Source: Microlunatus sp. Gsoil 973
GTDB lineage: Bacteria; Actinomycetota; Actinomycetes; Propionibacteriales; Propionibacteriaceae
Assembly (NCBI RefSeq): GCF_009707365.1
Contig: NZ_CP046122.1
Location: 1,736,001 to 1,800,000, forward strand
DNA length: 64,000 nucleotides
Reading direction: 5' to 3'
Under the pieces are notes generated by a model, which worked only from the letters and a program-made list of their open reading frames with translations, was not told where the DNA came from and did no database searches. Numbering within the stretch: the stretch's first letter is position 1; every line of letters begins with the position of its first letter. This document shows positions 36,066 to 44,649 of the stretch, piece after piece. The translations under genes were made by a program, and so were the position numbers.

Positions 36066-36136
36066 GGTGGAGTGGCCGAGAGGCGAGGCAACGGACTGCA
36101 AATCCGTCTACGTGGGTTCAAATCCCATCTCCACCT
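36066..36136 (+). tRNA. tRNA-Cys (GCA)
   Basis: The acceptor GGTGGAG pairs with CTCCACC. The anticodon stem ACGGA/TCCGT has loop CTGCAAA, giving anticodon GCA. Length is 71 nt. It lies 49 bp after the tRNA-Gly and 1 bp before the tRNA-Val. Confidence 0.94.
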
Positions 36137-36137
36137 C

Positions 36138-36210
36138 GGGCGATTGGCGCAGCGGTTAGCGCACTTCCCTGACACGGAAGGGGTCACTGGTTCGATTCCA
36201 GTATCGCCCA
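36138..36210 (+). tRNA. tRNA-Val (GAC)
   Basis: The acceptor GGGCGAT/ATCGCCC with discriminator A, anticodon stem CTTCC/GGAAG and loop CTGACAC give anticodon GAC. It is nearly identical to the oppositely oriented tRNA-Val(CAC) about 400 bp away, apart from the anticodon arm. Confidence 0.95.
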
Positions 36211-36324
36211 CCCAGCAGTCCCCCGGCCGACTGCGCGCGTCAAGAGGAGGCGCAGCAGCCGTCGGACCGAATCCCGGTCCGTGGCCGGTGCCCAATCCTG
36301 GATCACCGGCCGTACGGACCCAGC

Positions 36325-37036
<712 letters not shown>

Positions 37037-37040
<4 letters not shown>

Positions 37041-37441
37041 CGTGCACCCCCGACGGAATCGGCCGTCTCGGCGTCGCGCGCAGCCTCGGCCCGAATGGTA
37101 TCCATGTCGAGCCGTCGCAGCTGGCCGATCAGGTCTTCGAGGGCAGCCGCCGGCAAGGCTCCCGGCTGGGCGAACACCAGCATCCCCTCCTTGAACGCCA
37201 TCAGGGTGGGGATCGACGTGATGTTGGCCGCGGCCGCCAACGACGTCTCGGCCTCGGTATCCACCTTGCTGAAGAGAACATCGGGGTGTCGCTGTGACGC
37301 AGCCTCGTAGGTCGGCGCGAACTGACGGCAGGGGCCGCACCAGGAGGCCCAGAAGTCGATGAGAACGATGCCGCTCGAGTCGGCCGGAGTCTCCTGGACC
37401 CGCTTCTCGAAGTCCTGCCCGGTCAGGGTCACGGTGCTCAT
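37037..37441 (-). CDS. thioredoxin
   Basis: The 134-residue thioredoxin has the active site FWASWCGPCRQ near residue 33 and the cis-Pro TSIPTL near residue 76. A C-terminal extension of ~25 charged residues exceeds the usual ~105-110 residues. It begins 24 bp from the first GC-box palindrome and heads the operon trx-DUF302-CstR. Here it probably reduces persulfides or recycles rhodanese. Confidence 0.9.
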
Positions 37442-37464
37442 AACAGTTCCTCTCGTGTTTCAGT

Positions 37465-37480
37465 GTACCCCGGGGGGTAT
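37465..37480. promoter_or_regulatory. GC-box palindrome (CstR/CsoR-type operator) near trx
   Basis: GTACCCCGGGGGGTAT is nearly palindromic with the TACCCC/GGGGTA arms typical of CsoR/CstR operators. It is 24 bp upstream of the thioredoxin start, where bound repressor would block that operon. Confidence 0.7.
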
Positions 37481-37556
37481 TGCCGTCGAGAACCAGAGTA
37501 GCTCGCCGACCATTTCGTCACGGGCCGGACCTCTCGGCTGCCTGCAGGGTTTGGAT

Positions 37557-37572
37557 ATACCCCAGGGGGTGT
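37557..37572. promoter_or_regulatory. GC-box palindrome (CstR/CsoR-type operator), middle site
   Basis: ATACCCCAGGGGGTGT has the same arms as the first site, 92 bp away. It lies 61 bp upstream of the rhodanese start, within the likely promoter of the plus-strand operon. Confidence 0.65.
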
Positions 37573-37590
37573 TATCGTAGAGCGTACCAG

Positions 37591-37606
37591 ATACCCCCTC
37601 CCGTAT
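37591..37606. promoter_or_regulatory. third ATAC...GTAT operator-like site near rhodanese gene
   Basis: ATACCCCCTCCCGTAT keeps the ATAC/GTAT ends and C-run of the other two sites, but its right arm is degenerate. It lies 27 bp upstream of the rhodanese start. Confidence 0.45.
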
Positions 37607-37632
37607 TGACTCACCGTCAAGGAGAATCCCCC

Positions 37633-37962
37633 GTGACCTCGGTCCCTGAAGCCAACATCGATGAACTGGCGACTGCCGTCCGCGACGGAGCGCAAGTGAT
37701 CGACGTCCGGGAGACGCACGAGTACGTCGCCGGCCACGTACCCGGTGCAGCCCTGATCCCGATGGCGGAGCTGCCGTCCCGAGCCGACGAACTGGACCGG
37801 ACTCGACCCGTCTACGTCATCTGCGCCTCCGGAAACCGCAGTTCGGCGATGGCGGCATTCCTGCGACAGACGGGCGTCGACGCACGCAACGTCACGGGCG
37901 GCACCGGGGCGTGGGCAGCGGCCGGACGCGCCCTCGAAGCCGGGCCGGCCGCCCGATCCTGA
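37633..37962 (+). CDS. single-domain rhodanese sulfurtransferase
   Basis: GTG 37633 is preceded by AAGGAGAA. The 109-residue protein is a lone rhodanese domain with VIDVRETHEYVAGHVPGA and the active-site loop CASGNRSS (catalytic Cys near residue 65). It would move sulfane sulfur between persulfides, thiosulfate, sulfite and thiols in the cytoplasm. It is the first gene of the plus-strand arm of the sulfur locus. Confidence 0.92.
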   Translation: MTSVPEANIDELATAVRDGAQVIDVRETHEYVAGHVPGAALIPMAELPSRADELDRTRPVYVICASGNRSSAMAAFLRQTGVDARNVTGGTGAWAAAGRALEAGPAARS

Positions 37963-37997
37963 CGCCCGCTCACCGATATAGACCTCCAGGATGAGAC

Positions 37998-39422
37998 ATG
38001 ACCGAATCCCCGCCGACCTCTCCGACGATCGCAACCGAAGGCTTCACGGTGATTCCGCTGGAAACCCCGACCCTTGGGGATCGCAGTTACGTGGTGCACG
38101 ACGGCACGGTGGCCTTCGTCGTCGACCCGCAACGCGACATCGACCGGGTGCTCGACCTGGTGGCCGAACACGGCGTGCGCCTGACCCACGTGTTCGAGTC
38201 ACACATCCACAACGACTACCTGACCGGTGGGCTGGCATTGGCACAGCTGACCGGAGCGGCCTACCTGGTCAACGCCGAGGACCAGGTGTCGTTCCAGCGC
38301 ACCCCGGTCCGCGACGGTGAGACGATCGCCGTCGGTGACCGGACGCGGGTCACCCCCATCGCTACCCCCGGACACACCTTCACCCACCTTTCCTACGCGT
38401 TGTCCGACGGTCGGGACGGCCGCACGCTGGCCGTGTTCTCCGGCGGCTCACTGCTCTTCGGCGCCACCGGCCGACCCGACCTGCTCGGTCCCGAACACAC
38501 CGATGAGCTGGTTCGGCTGCAGCACGGCTCGGCCCACCGGCTGGCGTCGATGCTGCCGGATGAGGCTGCCGTCTACCCCACCCACGGCTTCGGATCGTTC
38601 TGCTCCGCTACCCAATCCGAGGCGGATGCCTCCACGATCGGCGAGGAGAAGCACTCCAACCCCGCGCTGACCCAGGACGAGGACACCTACGTCCGCGAGC
38701 TGCTGGACGGGCTCGGCGCCTACCCCGCCTACTACGCCCACATGGCGCCGGGCAACCTGTCCGGACCGTCCGAGCCGGACCTGTCCTTCCCTGCACAGGC
38801 GGACCCGGCCGAACTGCGGCGGCGGATCGAGGCCGGTGAATGGGTCGTCGACCTGCGCAGCCGTACAGTGTTCGCCGCCGGTCACCTGCCGGGATCGCTG
38901 AACTTCGGTCTCGACGGCGCCTTCGCGACCTATGTCGGCTGGCTGATCGACTGGGGTGCCCCGCTGACCCTGCTCGCCACGACAGCCGAGGAGGTCTCAA
39001 AGGCCCAGCGCGAATTGGTCCGGATCGGGATTGACCGTCCGGCAGCGGCCACCACCGGCGGGCCGGAGGACTGGATCGCCGGCACCGGGCACCAGTTGGG
39101 GTCCTTCCCGACAGGCACCTTCGCCGACCTGGCCCAGATCCGCCACCACCGCCCGGTGGTCGTGTTGGACGTTCGCCGGTCGGAGGAACACGCCGACCGC
39201 CACATCGACGGCGCGATCAACATTCCCATCCACGAACTGCCCCATCGACTCGACGATGTTCCCTCCGGCGAGGTCTGGGTGCACTGTGCCGGTGGCTACC
39301 GAGCCTCGGTCGCCGCATCGTTCCTGGCCCGCGCCGGCCACCGGTTGGTGGCCATCGACGACAGCTTCGCCAACGCCGACGCCGCCACGCTACCGATGAC
39401 CGACGGGACCTCGCCCGAATGA
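37998..39422 (+). CDS. cstB: CstB-like persulfide dioxygenase-rhodanese fusion
   Basis: The 474-residue protein has an N-terminal metallo-beta-lactamase domain of the ETHE1 persulfide dioxygenase type: SHIHNDYLTGG near residue 68, GHTFTHLSY near 124, GRPDL near 158 and YPTHGFGSFC near 194. A middle rhodanese-like domain lacks a catalytic Cys, and a C-terminal rhodanese has VHCAGGYRAS near residue 433. The MBL-pseudorhodanese-rhodanese order is that of CstB, which oxidises persulfide to thiosulfate/sulfite. It is regulated most likely by the CstR-type repressor encoded across the promoter. Confidence 0.87.
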   Translation: MTESPPTSPTIATEGFTVIPLETPTLGDRSYVVHDGTVAFVVDPQRDIDRVLDLVAEHGVRLTHVFESHIHNDYLTGGLALAQLTGAAYLVNAEDQVSFQRTPVRDGETIAVGDRTRVTPIATPGHTFTHLSYALSDGRDGRTLAVFSGGSLLFGATGRPDLLGPEHTDELVRLQHGSAHRLASMLPDEAAVYPTHGFGSFCSATQSEADASTIGEEKHSNPALTQDEDTYVRELLDGLGAYPAYYAHMAPGNLSGPSEPDLSFPAQADPAELRRRIEAGEWVVDLRSRTVFAAGHLPGSLNFGLDGAFATYVGWLIDWGAPLTLLATTAEEVSKAQRELVRIGIDRPAAATTGGPEDWIAGTGHQLGSFPTGTFADLAQIRHHRPVVVLDVRRSEEHADRHIDGAINIPIHELPHRLDDVPSGEVWVHCAGGYRASVAASFLARAGHRLVAIDDSFANADAATLPMTDGTSPE

Positions 39423-39691
39423 CCGTGCTGGTCGCCATCGTCGCCGGGCTGCTGATCGGACTCAGTCTCGGGGCACTAGGTGGCGGCGGATCGATCCTGG
39501 CGGTCCCGGTCCTCGTCTACGCCCTCGGCCAGACCGCCGCACAAGCCACGACCGGCTCACTCAAGGAGAAACCAGATGTGCCGAGCCGTCACCTGCAAGA
39601 GATGCGGCAGGACGACCTGGGCCGGATGCGGCCAACACGTCGATCAAGTCCTGGCCGGCGTCCCGAAATCCCAGCGATGCGAAGGACATAA
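39419..39691 (+). pseudogene. truncated TauE/SafE sulfite exporter
   Basis: It starts with ATG overlapping the cstB stop (ATGA). The first ~48 residues are typical of the TauE/SafE N-terminus: LLIGLSLGALGGGGSILAVP, then QAATQ-like sequence to TTGSL, where the family normally continues into several more membrane helices. After about base 39562 the frame becomes hydrophilic and lacks any membrane segment. It runs through the Shine-Dalgarno and start of the next gene before a stop at 39691. The rest of the exporter appears deleted, so sulfite export by this protein is unlikely. Confidence 0.75.
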
Positions 39692-39740
39692 GGATCTTCC
39701 GCCGAGCAGCGGCCTATTCGCCCGACTGTTCGGGCGCTGA
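39576..39740 (+). CDS. small Cys/His-rich conserved protein
   Basis: The 54-residue protein has a start at ATG 39576 behind AAGGAGAAACCAG. It contains CKRCGRTTWAGCGQHVDQVL followed by QRCEGH, a likely zinc ribbon-like set of four Cys plus His. I recall similar very short proteins widely in bacteria, but no function is established. Its C-terminus (GLFARLFGR) overlaps the convergent acyltransferase gene by 27 bp. The gene lies inside the frame of the truncated exporter, so the deletion brought its ribosome-binding site next to the tauE remnant. Confidence 0.75.
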   Translation: MCRAVTCKRCGRTTWAGCGQHVDQVLAGVPKSQRCEGHKDLPPSSGLFARLFGR

Positions 39741-40853
39741 ACACTGCGCCACAGGCTGCCGATCGGAACTGATGGCTGGTTCGTCGGCCGCCGCTCGCGT
39801 ACCGGGCGCGCTCGAACGGCCGGCGAAGCGGCGTTTGAGCCGCAGGAAACGCGTCTCGAGGAACCGGTACGAGGCTGCAGGCACCGCGAAGATCAGTGCA
39901 GCCGTCAGCGGAAGCTGAATGAGTCCGCGCACCGGAATCATCGCGACCAAGGTCACCAGTGGCGCGTTCCACAGGTACATGCCGTAGGACCGCTTGCCGA
40001 CCCAGACCAGCGGGCGCAGGCAGAAGACCCGGCGCAACCAGGAACTGGCCCCGCCCGCGGCGTGCGCGATGATCACCCCCGCCAGGAGCGCGATCACGGT
40101 CGACAGACCGTGGTCGTACGGGACGGCGGTGTAGCGCTCCGGCACGACGACGAACGCCGCCAGCAGAGCGCTCGCCGTGACGGCCATCCATGTGCGCACT
40201 CGTGGCGCGACGACGGGGCACACGAACGCCAGCAGGGCACCCAGGAAGAGTTGGTCGATCCGGGTGTCCGGCGCGTAGTAGATGCGACTCTTGTCCCAGC
40301 CGGCGACGGCCGGAACGATCGCGTGGTACGAGACGGCGACGACGCAGAGCGTTACAACCGCCACCAGTGGTCGGCGGATACGCAGGATCACCACGAGCAG
40401 CGCGGGCCAGACGAAATAGAAGTATTCCTCGACCGACAGTGACCAGGTCGGAAGCATGTCCTGAAGATCCCGACCCCCGGCCGCTACGACAGCCGATGTG
40501 TAGGTCAGTGCGGTCAGCACACCGAACAAGCTGGCGTTGCGCCCGGGAACCTGCAGGACCAGATCGGCAACCGTGACCATCAGACACACGGCCAGCAAGG
40601 CGGGAAGCAGTCTCAAACCGCGGCGGATGTAGAACCGTGGAAACGACACGGCGCCCGACTGCTGATGTTCGGCGATGAGGAGTCTGGTGATCAGGAATCC
40701 ACTGAGCACGAAGAAGATGTCCACCCCGACGAATCCGCCTGGAAACCAGCTCTCCCGCGTGTGGAATGCGACGACGCCCAGCACAGCCATACCGCGGATG
40801 CCATCCAGTGATGGGGTGTACTTCCCCGGTCCAGGCGTGGCGATCTTGTCCAT
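39714..40853 (-). CDS. acyltransferase 3 (OafA/YrhL-type) membrane protein
   Basis: The 379-residue protein starts at ATG 40853 behind GGGGGAAC. About ten membrane spans are present, with the family motifs SLDGIRGMAVLGVVAFH (catalytic His) near residue 15, FFVLSGFLITRLL near 48, RRGLRLLPALL near 78 and WSLSVEEYFYFVWP near 137. It would O-acylate a surface glycan or lipid at the outer face of the membrane. It lacks a C-terminal SGNH domain. It overlaps the small Cys-rich gene by 27 bp at its 3' end. Confidence 0.92.
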   Translation of the reverse strand: MDKIATPGPGKYTPSLDGIRGMAVLGVVAFHTRESWFPGGFVGVDIFFVLSGFLITRLLIAEHQQSGAVSFPRFYIRRGLRLLPALLAVCLMVTVADLVLQVPGRNASLFGVLTALTYTSAVVAAGGRDLQDMLPTWSLSVEEYFYFVWPALLVVILRIRRPLVAVVTLCVVAVSYHAIVPAVAGWDKSRIYYAPDTRIDQLFLGALLAFVCPVVAPRVRTWMAVTASALLAAFVVVPERYTAVPYDHGLSTVIALLAGVIIAHAAGGASSWLRRVFCLRPLVWVGKRSYGMYLWNAPLVTLVAMIPVRGLIQLPLTAALIFAVPAASYRFLETRFLRLKRRFAGRSSAPGTRAAADEPAISSDRQPVAQCSAPEQSGE

Positions 40854-40967
40854 CTGTTCCCCCGATCAGACGTATCAGGCAGGAACGTTACGTCGACCGC
40901 TGGGTTCGTGTTTCCCGGTTGGCGAACATCCGACTTGAATCAGGACCTTCGTCCCCCGCCCGACAGG

Positions 40968-41933
40968 TCAGGGCACCGTCAAGATGATCTTCCCCGGAGA
41001 CTGCGTCCGGCCCCTGGCCGCGTACGCCTCACCGCCTTCGGCCAGCGGGTAGGTCTGCGCGATCGGTACCTCGATGTCTCCGCTGGCCAGCTGGTCGGCC
41101 AGACGTTGTAGTTCCTCGGGGTGCGGGTCGACGATGAAGAACATCGCATCCACCCCGGCAGCCGCGGCGAGGTCGGCGTCGGGCGGCTCCTGCAGGGTGA
41201 TCAGTCGACCGCCGGGCCGAACTCCCCGGTAGGCCCAGTCCGGCGTCCCGGCACCGGCGGCGTCGATTGCCGCATCGCAGGATGCCGGATCGAGTCGGGT
41301 GACGTCGTCGCCGACCAGCACCTCGTCGGCGCCGTACCGTTTGGCTCGATCGACCGCACTGGCGGATCGGACGGTGGCGGTGACCTTGATGCCCATCCGC
41401 GCGGCGAACTGAGTGACGAAGGATCCCACTGCCCCGGTGGCGCCACGGACCAGCAGTCGTTGATCATTTGTCAGCCGGGAATGGACCAGCGCTTCCGACG
41501 CGGTCAGCGCCGGAAGCACTGCCGCGGCCGCGACAACGTGGGAGACACCGTCGGGCTTGCGTACCAGGTTGGCGGCCGGCACGAGGACGTACTCCGCGGC
41601 TGCGCCGTTGCGATTGAAGGGCACCAGACCGAAGACTTCTTCCGACACAGAGAGGCCCTGCACCTCGGCTCCGAGCGCCGTCACGACGCCGGAGACCTCA
41701 TGCGAGGGAATGATCGGGGTCCGGTCGACGCCGTCGGCCTCCCAGGTCTCCGGCCAGGTCAGTTCATCGAAGGTGATCGCCGCCGCCCGCACCTGCAGAC
41801 AGACCTCGGAATCACCCGGTGCTGCCGGTGCCGGGGCCTCTTCATACCGCAACTGTTCGGGACCGCCGCGTGCGTGGGCGCGCAGAGCCATCATCTGCTT
41901 GGGCAGGTCGTCGGATGTGGCCGGACTGTTCAT
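40968..41933 (-). CDS. zinc-independent quinone oxidoreductase-like MDR
   Basis: The 321-residue medium-chain reductase starts at ATG 41933 behind AAGGAGCAG. The N-terminal catalytic fold has IPSHEVSGVVTALG. The nucleotide-binding domain has LLVRGATGAVGSFVTQFAARMG near residue 161, fitting NADPH specificity (an AxGxxG-type loop). The Cys/His set for zinc binding is missing. It would reduce quinones or enones. It has no clear operon partner. Confidence 0.88.
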   Translation of the reverse strand: MNSPATSDDLPKQMMALRAHARGGPEQLRYEEAPAPAAPGDSEVCLQVRAAAITFDELTWPETWEADGVDRTPIIPSHEVSGVVTALGAEVQGLSVSEEVFGLVPFNRNGAAAEYVLVPAANLVRKPDGVSHVVAAAAVLPALTASEALVHSRLTNDQRLLVRGATGAVGSFVTQFAARMGIKVTATVRSASAVDRAKRYGADEVLVGDDVTRLDPASCDAAIDAAGAGTPDWAYRGVRPGGRLITLQEPPDADLAAAAGVDAMFFIVDPHPEELQRLADQLASGDIEVPIAQTYPLAEGGEAYAARGRTQSPGKIILTVP

Positions 41934-41976
41934 GGGTCTGCTCCTTGGGTTCTGGGTGTCGCGATGGATCGAGCCG

Positions 41977-42615
41977 TCAGTCGGCCCAATCCGAGTTCAG
42001 GACTCGGTCGACCATGCTGGGGAGCCGAAACTCCGGTTCGAAGTGGGTCAGGACGTCGGCGTTCACCGTGCCGTAGGTAGTGTTCGGCCGGTCCTTGATG
42101 CCGTCATAGGTCGCCTGCAGGAATGCGCGTTTGAAATTGTCGCGGGGATGGGCGTCGACGATCTCTGCGACCAGGTCCGGCGGCAGGTCGTCGAGCCCGG
42201 CTCCTACCGCGTCGACGTGCACGCCCAGCTGCACGGCGGCGATCTCGGGTCCCATCCGGATCGGAATTCCCGGCGTGGTGTGCAGTGCGATCGCGTTCCA
42301 GACGACGTCGGTGGCCTGCGCCGACCAGCCCCGGTCGAGAAGGAAGCGTCGGGCGTGGTCGGCGCCGTCGATCTCGAACCGTTGTTCCGCGTCGGAGAAC
42401 GGGCGAACCAGCCCCAGGTCGTGGAACATCGCCGCGACGTACAGAAGCTCCGGGTGCGGCGCCAGGCCGAGCCGAGCTGCGCGGAGCGATCCGAACAGGA
42501 ACACCCGTCGGGAGTGGTGGAACAGCAGCGGAGTGGCCGCCTCGACGACCAGCCGGGTTGCCTCGGCAGCCGTGCCGGAGTCCGGAATCTCGATCCCGGC
42601 GATGAGCTCTGGCAT
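41977..42615 (-). CDS. HD-domain hydrolase
   Basis: The 212-residue protein is an HD-superfamily metallohydrolase: HHSRRVFLFG near residue 33, the HD pair in AAMFHDLGLV near residue 64, and a further His in GADHARRFLL and IALHTT. It resembles the cyanamide-hydratase-like HD group, but substrate specificity is uncertain. It follows the GNAT gene by 18 bp on the same strand. Confidence 0.87.
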   Translation of the reverse strand: MPELIAGIEIPDSGTAAEATRLVVEAATPLLFHHSRRVFLFGSLRAARLGLAPHPELLYVAAMFHDLGLVRPFSDAEQRFEIDGADHARRFLLDRGWSAQATDVVWNAIALHTTPGIPIRMGPEIAAVQLGVHVDAVGAGLDDLPPDLVAEIVDAHPRDNFKRAFLQATYDGIKDRPNTTYGTVNADVLTHFEPEFRLPSMVDRVLNSDWAD

Positions 42616-42633
42616 GTCAGTGTCGCTTTCTGA

Positions 42634-43212
42634 TCACTGCGGAGCGCGGTCGATGCGACCGTAGTTGGTCCGGAGCAGTCCGTAGATCGCGCCGTCGTGG
42701 TAGCTGCCGTCCTCCTCCATCGAGTACGCCCGACGCAGACCCTCCCGTTGGAAGCCGAGTCGTCGCAGGAGCCGGACGGACGCGTGGTTGTCGGCGATCG
42801 TCTGGGCCTCGACACGGTTGAGTCCCATCCGGGTGAACCCGAATCGCAGGATCGCATCGAGTGCCTGGGTCGCGAACCCGCGTCCCCAACAGTCGCGGCG
42901 GAGGTCGTAGCCGATCTCTGCGCGGCGATGGAACCTTTCCCAGGCGTTGAAGCCGAAGAGCCCGATCGCCCGGTGGTCGCCGAGGGTGACGGCCCAATGG
43001 ATCGCCAGGTGCGCCTCGTAGGCAGCCCGAAGTTCCTTGATCAGATCAACGGCCTCGGCGACCTCCCGCATCGGTGCGGAGTTGAACCTCTGAACCTCCG
43101 GGTCACTGCGCCAGACGAAGAGCTCCGGGGCGTCCTCCGGCTTCCACTCCCGCAACACCACCCGCCGGTTGGTGAGCGTCGGGAACGCCGCGAAGTCGAA
43201 GGTCTCGGCCAC
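42634..43212 (-). CDS. GNAT N-acetyltransferase (RimJ/RimL-like)
   Basis: The 192-residue protein starts with GTG. It has the RimJ-type N-terminus (FPTLTNRRVVLREWKPEDAPELF), the acetyl-CoA-binding segment IGYDLRRDCWGRGFATQALDAIL near residue 97 and AQTIADNHASVRLLRRLGFQ at the end of the fold. It would acetylate an amine, either a ribosomal-protein N-terminus or a small molecule. Confidence 0.9.
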   Translation of the reverse strand: MAETFDFAAFPTLTNRRVVLREWKPEDAPELFVWRSDPEVQRFNSAPMREVAEAVDLIKELRAAYEAHLAIHWAVTLGDHRAIGLFGFNAWERFHRRAEIGYDLRRDCWGRGFATQALDAILRFGFTRMGLNRVEAQTIADNHASVRLLRRLGFQREGLRRAYSMEEDGSYHDGAIYGLLRTNYGRIDRAPQ

Positions 43213-43326
43213 GTCGTCTTTCTAGCCGTCTCGGCGCCAAACGTCCAGCAAGACATTCAGGGACGCCGGCCAGACGCACCGGGCGGAACCGGTCCGGTCC
43301 CCCAGTCCGCGCAGCCGGCAGCGAAG

Positions 43327-44544
43327 TCAGCGATGCTGCAGCGAGTATCCGGGAAGATTGACGGCCTCCGCTTTCTCGAAGAACAGACGCTTGGCCAGCG
43401 GACGCAGCGGCCGGCTCACCATCAGCCGGGTCGAGACCAACCGTGCCGTGATCGCGGCACGGGTCTGCGGCGCATAGCCGCGCATCCCGCCCGGGGGTAG
43501 CTTCTGCCCGGTCGTCACATACGGGCGCATGATCTCCTCGTAACGGGCCAGCGCCGCGGGCAGCTCGGCCCGGGTGGCAATCTCGTTGCCCAGTACGTAG
43601 GCACCGACGATCGCCAGGCTGGTGCCCAAGCCGGTGAGCGGTGTCGGGCACCAGGCGGCGTCGCCGACCAGCGCCACGCGTCCCTTGCTCCACTGAGGCA
43701 ACTGGATCTGGACCAATGAGTCGAGGTAGAAGTCGTCGGCGTACTCCGCCGCCTCCAACAGCTGAGGCACCAGCCAGCCGGCGCCGGCGAACCGCTGCCG
43801 GAGGATCGCCTTCTGGGCGGCCAGATCGCGTCGATCGTAGGACAGCGGCTGCGATGCGAACGCGAGGCTGGCCTTGGACTGCGTGATGGTCCGGCCCGGT
43901 CGGACCGACGCCGTCAACCCGCCCGGCTCGTTGTACATGCAGTACCAGCCGTCGAGGTCGGCGATCATCGGAGCGGTGAACCAGGCCATGTAGCCGCCGA
44001 TCGGGCGCACGGGATCGAACTGTTGATCGGGGTTCTGCCCGAATGCCAGCCGACGGGTCGCCGAATGCGGACCGTCCGCGCCGATCACCAGATCGGTGTC
44101 GATCGAGCTGCCGTCGGAGAGCAACGCCTCGATCGTGTCACCGCGATCGAGGAGCTGCTGGATCCGCGTGCCGAACCGGAAGCGAGCACCCCGGGCCCGG
44201 CTGTCGGCGACCAGCAGCTCGGCAAGTTCGCCGCGCAGGATCTCCAACTCCGAAATGATTCCGTCGCCGCCGAAGGTCTCCACCGTCATCTCGGTCAGAT
44301 GCCGCCCGTCGGTCTCGACGTCGGCGATGCCGCGTTGGTGCAATCCGAGGTCCTGGGCAGCGTCGGCTAGTCCCAGCCGATCGAGGACGACCCGCGACGC
44401 GCCGCGGATGTCGACCGCCTGACCGCCCGGGCGGACACCGTCGGCCACTTCCAGCACCGTGACGTCCACGCCGGCCGCGGCGAGCACCGAGGCCGCCACA
44501 GGCCCGGCGATACCGGCTCCACTGATCAACACCGAATCCACCAT
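43327..44544 (-). CDS. FAD-dependent monooxygenase (PHBH type), first
   Basis: The 405-residue protein starts at ATG 44544 behind GGGGGAGCG. It has the FAD motif LISGAGIAGPVAASVL at the N-terminus, the DG motif LVIGADGPHSATRRL near residue 153, and the GD motif VALVGDAAWCPTPLTGLGTSLAI near residue 288. It is a class A flavoprotein hydroxylase or an antibiotic-modifying relative. It is next to an ArsR-type regulator and paralogous to the gene at 48727. Confidence 0.9.
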   Translation of the reverse strand: MVDSVLISGAGIAGPVAASVLAAAGVDVTVLEVADGVRPGGQAVDIRGASRVVLDRLGLADAAQDLGLHQRGIADVETDGRHLTEMTVETFGGDGIISELEILRGELAELLVADSRARGARFRFGTRIQQLLDRGDTIEALLSDGSSIDTDLVIGADGPHSATRRLAFGQNPDQQFDPVRPIGGYMAWFTAPMIADLDGWYCMYNEPGGLTASVRPGRTITQSKASLAFASQPLSYDRRDLAAQKAILRQRFAGAGWLVPQLLEAAEYADDFYLDSLVQIQLPQWSKGRVALVGDAAWCPTPLTGLGTSLAIVGAYVLGNEIATRAELPAALARYEEIMRPYVTTGQKLPPGGMRGYAPQTRAAITARLVSTRLMVSRPLRPLAKRLFFEKAEAVNLPGYSLQHR

Positions 44545-44649
44545 GAACGCTCCCCCGTCTCCGGCGCCCGACCGCGCCGCCGTCGGGAGTCCACCAGCAT
44601 CGCGAGCCTGCGTCGACGATTCGGGCGGTGCCGAAGCGAGCCGCCCGCC

